DNA of 5,799 bases from an uncultured Collinsella sp. (lineage in GTDB: Bacteria; Actinomycetota; Coriobacteriia; Coriobacteriales; Coriobacteriaceae), in assembly GCA_958415625.1 (NCBI GenBank), contig CATYZI010000063.1, forward strand, positions 1 through 5,799, given 5' to 3'. Below the pieces are notes generated by a model. That model did no database searches. It saw only the letters and a program-made list of their open reading frames with translations, and was not told the DNA's origin. Positions 4,617 to 5,799 of this stretch are shown one piece after another. How positions within the stretch are numbered: position 1 is the first letter of the stretch; every line of letters starts with the position of its first letter. Position numbers and translations under genes: made by a program.

Positions 4617-5737
4617 TGCCAAAGTATTCTACCGCGTTCGGGATGGACGTCCACCTGAGGTCGACCACCGTCTGCGCCCTCGACGCGGACACCGGCGAGG
4701 CCGTGACGAGGAGGTTCCCCGGCAACCCCTGGGGCGAGATCGCCGGGTGGATGGATGGGTTCCCCGGGCCGTCGCTCGCGGCCTACGAGAGCGGCTACCT
4801 CGGCTTCGCCCCGCAAAGGGAGCTCGCCGGGCTCGGCGTCGAGTGCGCCGTCGCCGCGGTCTCGAAGATCCCCAGGTCGGCCGCCGACTCGGCCTCCAAG
4901 AACGACAGGAACGACGCCGCCAGGATGGCCAAGGCGATACTCGCCCACGACATCTCCCCCGTATGGGTCCCCTCCCCCGAGGTCGAGGGCATCAGGGACC
5001 TCGCCGGCGCCTACGACGGGGCGACCGCGCGCCTGGCGACCGCCAAGCAGCGGCTGCTCGCCTTCCTCGCAAGGCGAGGGTTCGTCTACGGCGGCACCAC
5101 GCCCGCCGGCAACCCGAGGAAGTACTGGACCTACGACTTCCTGAGGTGGCTCGACAAGGTCAGGCCTGAGGACGATGGCGGGGTTCGGGCGCTCGCCGCC
5201 CTGAGGAACGAGGTCGAGGCCGCGGCGGAGGCCCGGGCGGACCTGCTCTCCGAGTACGGGGCAGCCGTGGATGCCAGCCCGATCGCCGCGGAGGTGGCCG
5301 CCCTCCAGTCGATCAAGGGCTGCGCCTTCGCGCTGGCCGCGGCCTTCTCGGCCGAGGTCGGCGACTTCACGAGGTTCCGTTCCGGAAGGCAGGTCACGGC
5401 CTATTTCGGCCTCGCGCCGAGTCAGAGGTCGAGTGGCGACTCCGTGCGGCTCGGAGGCATCAGCGGTGCGGGCAACGCGCTCGTGAGGAAGCTGGCCGTT
5501 GAGGGTTCATGGTGCTACGCCGCGGCACGGCACCAGCCGAAGCTCATGCCGAGGGATACGGGCGTGCCCCTCGAGATAAGGATGCACGGGAGGAAGGGGT
5601 CCGAGCGGCTCCTGCGGCGGCGCGAGGAGATGCTCGCCCGCGGCATGCCCGCGGCGAAGGCGAACGCCGCCACCGCGGCCGAGCTCGTGAGGTGGCTCTG
5701 GGCCCTCGGCATGATGTGCCGGGAGGGCGCGGAATAG
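4616..5737 (+). CDS. IS110-family transposase (DEDD recombinase)
   Basis: A complete 373-aa transposase that catalyses excision and insertion of its element. The N-terminal RuvC-like DEDD domain shows Asp11 in GMDVH, Glu58 in AAYESGYLG, and Asp97 and Asp100 in KNDRNDAARMAK, the spacing typical of the family. A middle region around 130-220 is alanine- and charge-rich and probably helical. The C-terminal Transposase_20-type domain (about 228-300) has LQSIKGCAFALAAAF, then YFGLAPSQRSSGDS and GISGAGNALVRKLA; the serine just before Gly274 (Ser273, or Ser272) is the likely nucleophile. ATG at 4616 is supported by GGGAGG 5 nt upstream. About 21 of 35 arginine codons are AGG, a preference not seen in sampled hydratase codons, which use CGC/CGT. 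No frameshift or internal stop is present. Confidence 0.95.
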   Translation: MPKYSTAFGMDVHLRSTTVCALDADTGEAVTRRFPGNPWGEIAGWMDGFPGPSLAAYESGYLGFAPQRELAGLGVECAVAAVSKIPRSAADSASKNDRNDAARMAKAILAHDISPVWVPSPEVEGIRDLAGAYDGATARLATAKQRLLAFLARRGFVYGGTTPAGNPRKYWTYDFLRWLDKVRPEDDGGVRALAALRNEVEAAAEARADLLSEYGAAVDASPIAAEVAALQSIKGCAFALAAAFSAEVGDFTRFRSGRQVTAYFGLAPSQRSSGDSVRLGGISGAGNALVRKLAVEGSWCYAAARHQPKLMPRDTGVPLEIRMHGRKGSERLLRRREEMLARGMPAAKANAATAAELVRWLWALGMMCREGAE

Positions 5738-5758
5738 ACATAGCCCCCATTACAGTTT

Positions 5759-5784
5759 GAGTCGTCCGAAAGGGCGGCTCTTTT
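5759..5784 (+). terminator. Rho-independent terminator after the IS110 transposase
   Basis: GAGTCGTCC (5759-5767) pairs with GGGCGGCTC (5772-5780) over 9 bp with two G-U pairs, closed by a GAAA loop and followed by TTTT (5781-5784). It begins 21 bp after the transposase stop and fits a terminator for that gene. It may lie inside the element's right end or in flanking host sequence. Nothing further is recognisable in 5785-5799. Confidence 0.75.
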
Positions 5785-5799
5785 CCGTTGCACGGTTAT

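Larger units (their letters stand above)
4430..5799 (+). mobile_element. IS110-family insertion sequence, intact transposase, ends not resolved
   Basis: The element is recognised from its DEDD transposase, the structured non-coding stretch before it and the terminator after it. IS110-group elements usually lack terminal inverted repeats and often make no target duplication, so the ends cannot be placed from one copy. The left limit is a guess based on about 180-200 nt of upstream sequence being usual for the group, and the right end may lie beyond the window. The transposase frame is open from start to stop, so the copy may be active. It lies upstream of the hydratase in divergent orientation. 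Confidence 0.6.

Noticed and set aside
4561..5169. Arg-rich 202-codon frame overlapping the transposase
   Set aside because: It is an alternate-frame shadow of the DEDD transposase, with arginine-rich low-complexity sequence.
4441..5760. Terminal inverted repeats or target duplication bounding the IS110 element
   Set aside because: Only loose matches were seen, such as AGACACTATGACCCA near 4487 against AGACATAGCCCCCA near 5736; they are imperfect and the family usually has neither.

Overview
The window looks like accessory chromosome from a gut actinobacterium of the Coriobacteriia, most likely Collinsella or a close relative. This is inferred from the GC-rich coding style, the dispersed hairpin repeat with a GGGGACAGGCACC core, and the pairing of a YbhJ-type aconitase-family hydratase with a GC-rich IS110 element. 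No rRNA or other marker gene is present to prove it.

Left part (about 1-1780): two short, divergently transcribed genes of unknown family. The minus-strand gene (111-782, 223 aa) and the plus-strand gene (1015-1683, 222 aa) each encode one N-terminal membrane segment followed by a cysteine-containing domain predicted to lie outside the cytoplasm. Three copies of a hairpin repeat (67-103, 866-911, 1733-1778) sit just 3' of the first gene, in the shared upstream region, and just 3' of the second gene. In all three cases the strand that reads GGTGCCTGTCCCC is the coding strand of the gene the copy follows (copies 1 and 3) or of gene 1, which it precedes (copy 2). Copies 2 and 3 match over 46 nt in outer arms and flanks, but the central 9 nt are exactly inverted.

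Middle part (about 1779-4370): a complete minus-strand aconitase-superfamily hydratase (1953-4253, 766 aa) with all three predicted 4Fe-4S cysteines. Its 3' side holds a long structured inverted repeat and then a rho-independent terminator pointing leftward. Its 5' side has a candidate promoter and a small GC-rich hairpin next to the ribosome binding site. It is alone on its strand, with no pathway partner in the window.

Right part (about 4430-5799): an intact IS110-family insertion sequence with a 373-aa DEDD transposase (4616-5737), its own terminator (5759-5784), and about 180 nt of structured non-coding sequence upstream, the position where IS110-group elements encode their bridge RNA. 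The transposase gene uses AGG for most arginines, unlike the hydratase, which fits an origin elsewhere.

The genes do not form one pathway: two unknown envelope proteins bracketed by repeats, one metabolic enzyme, and one mobile element. The most interesting parts are the repeat copies with inverted centres and the possible bridge RNA.
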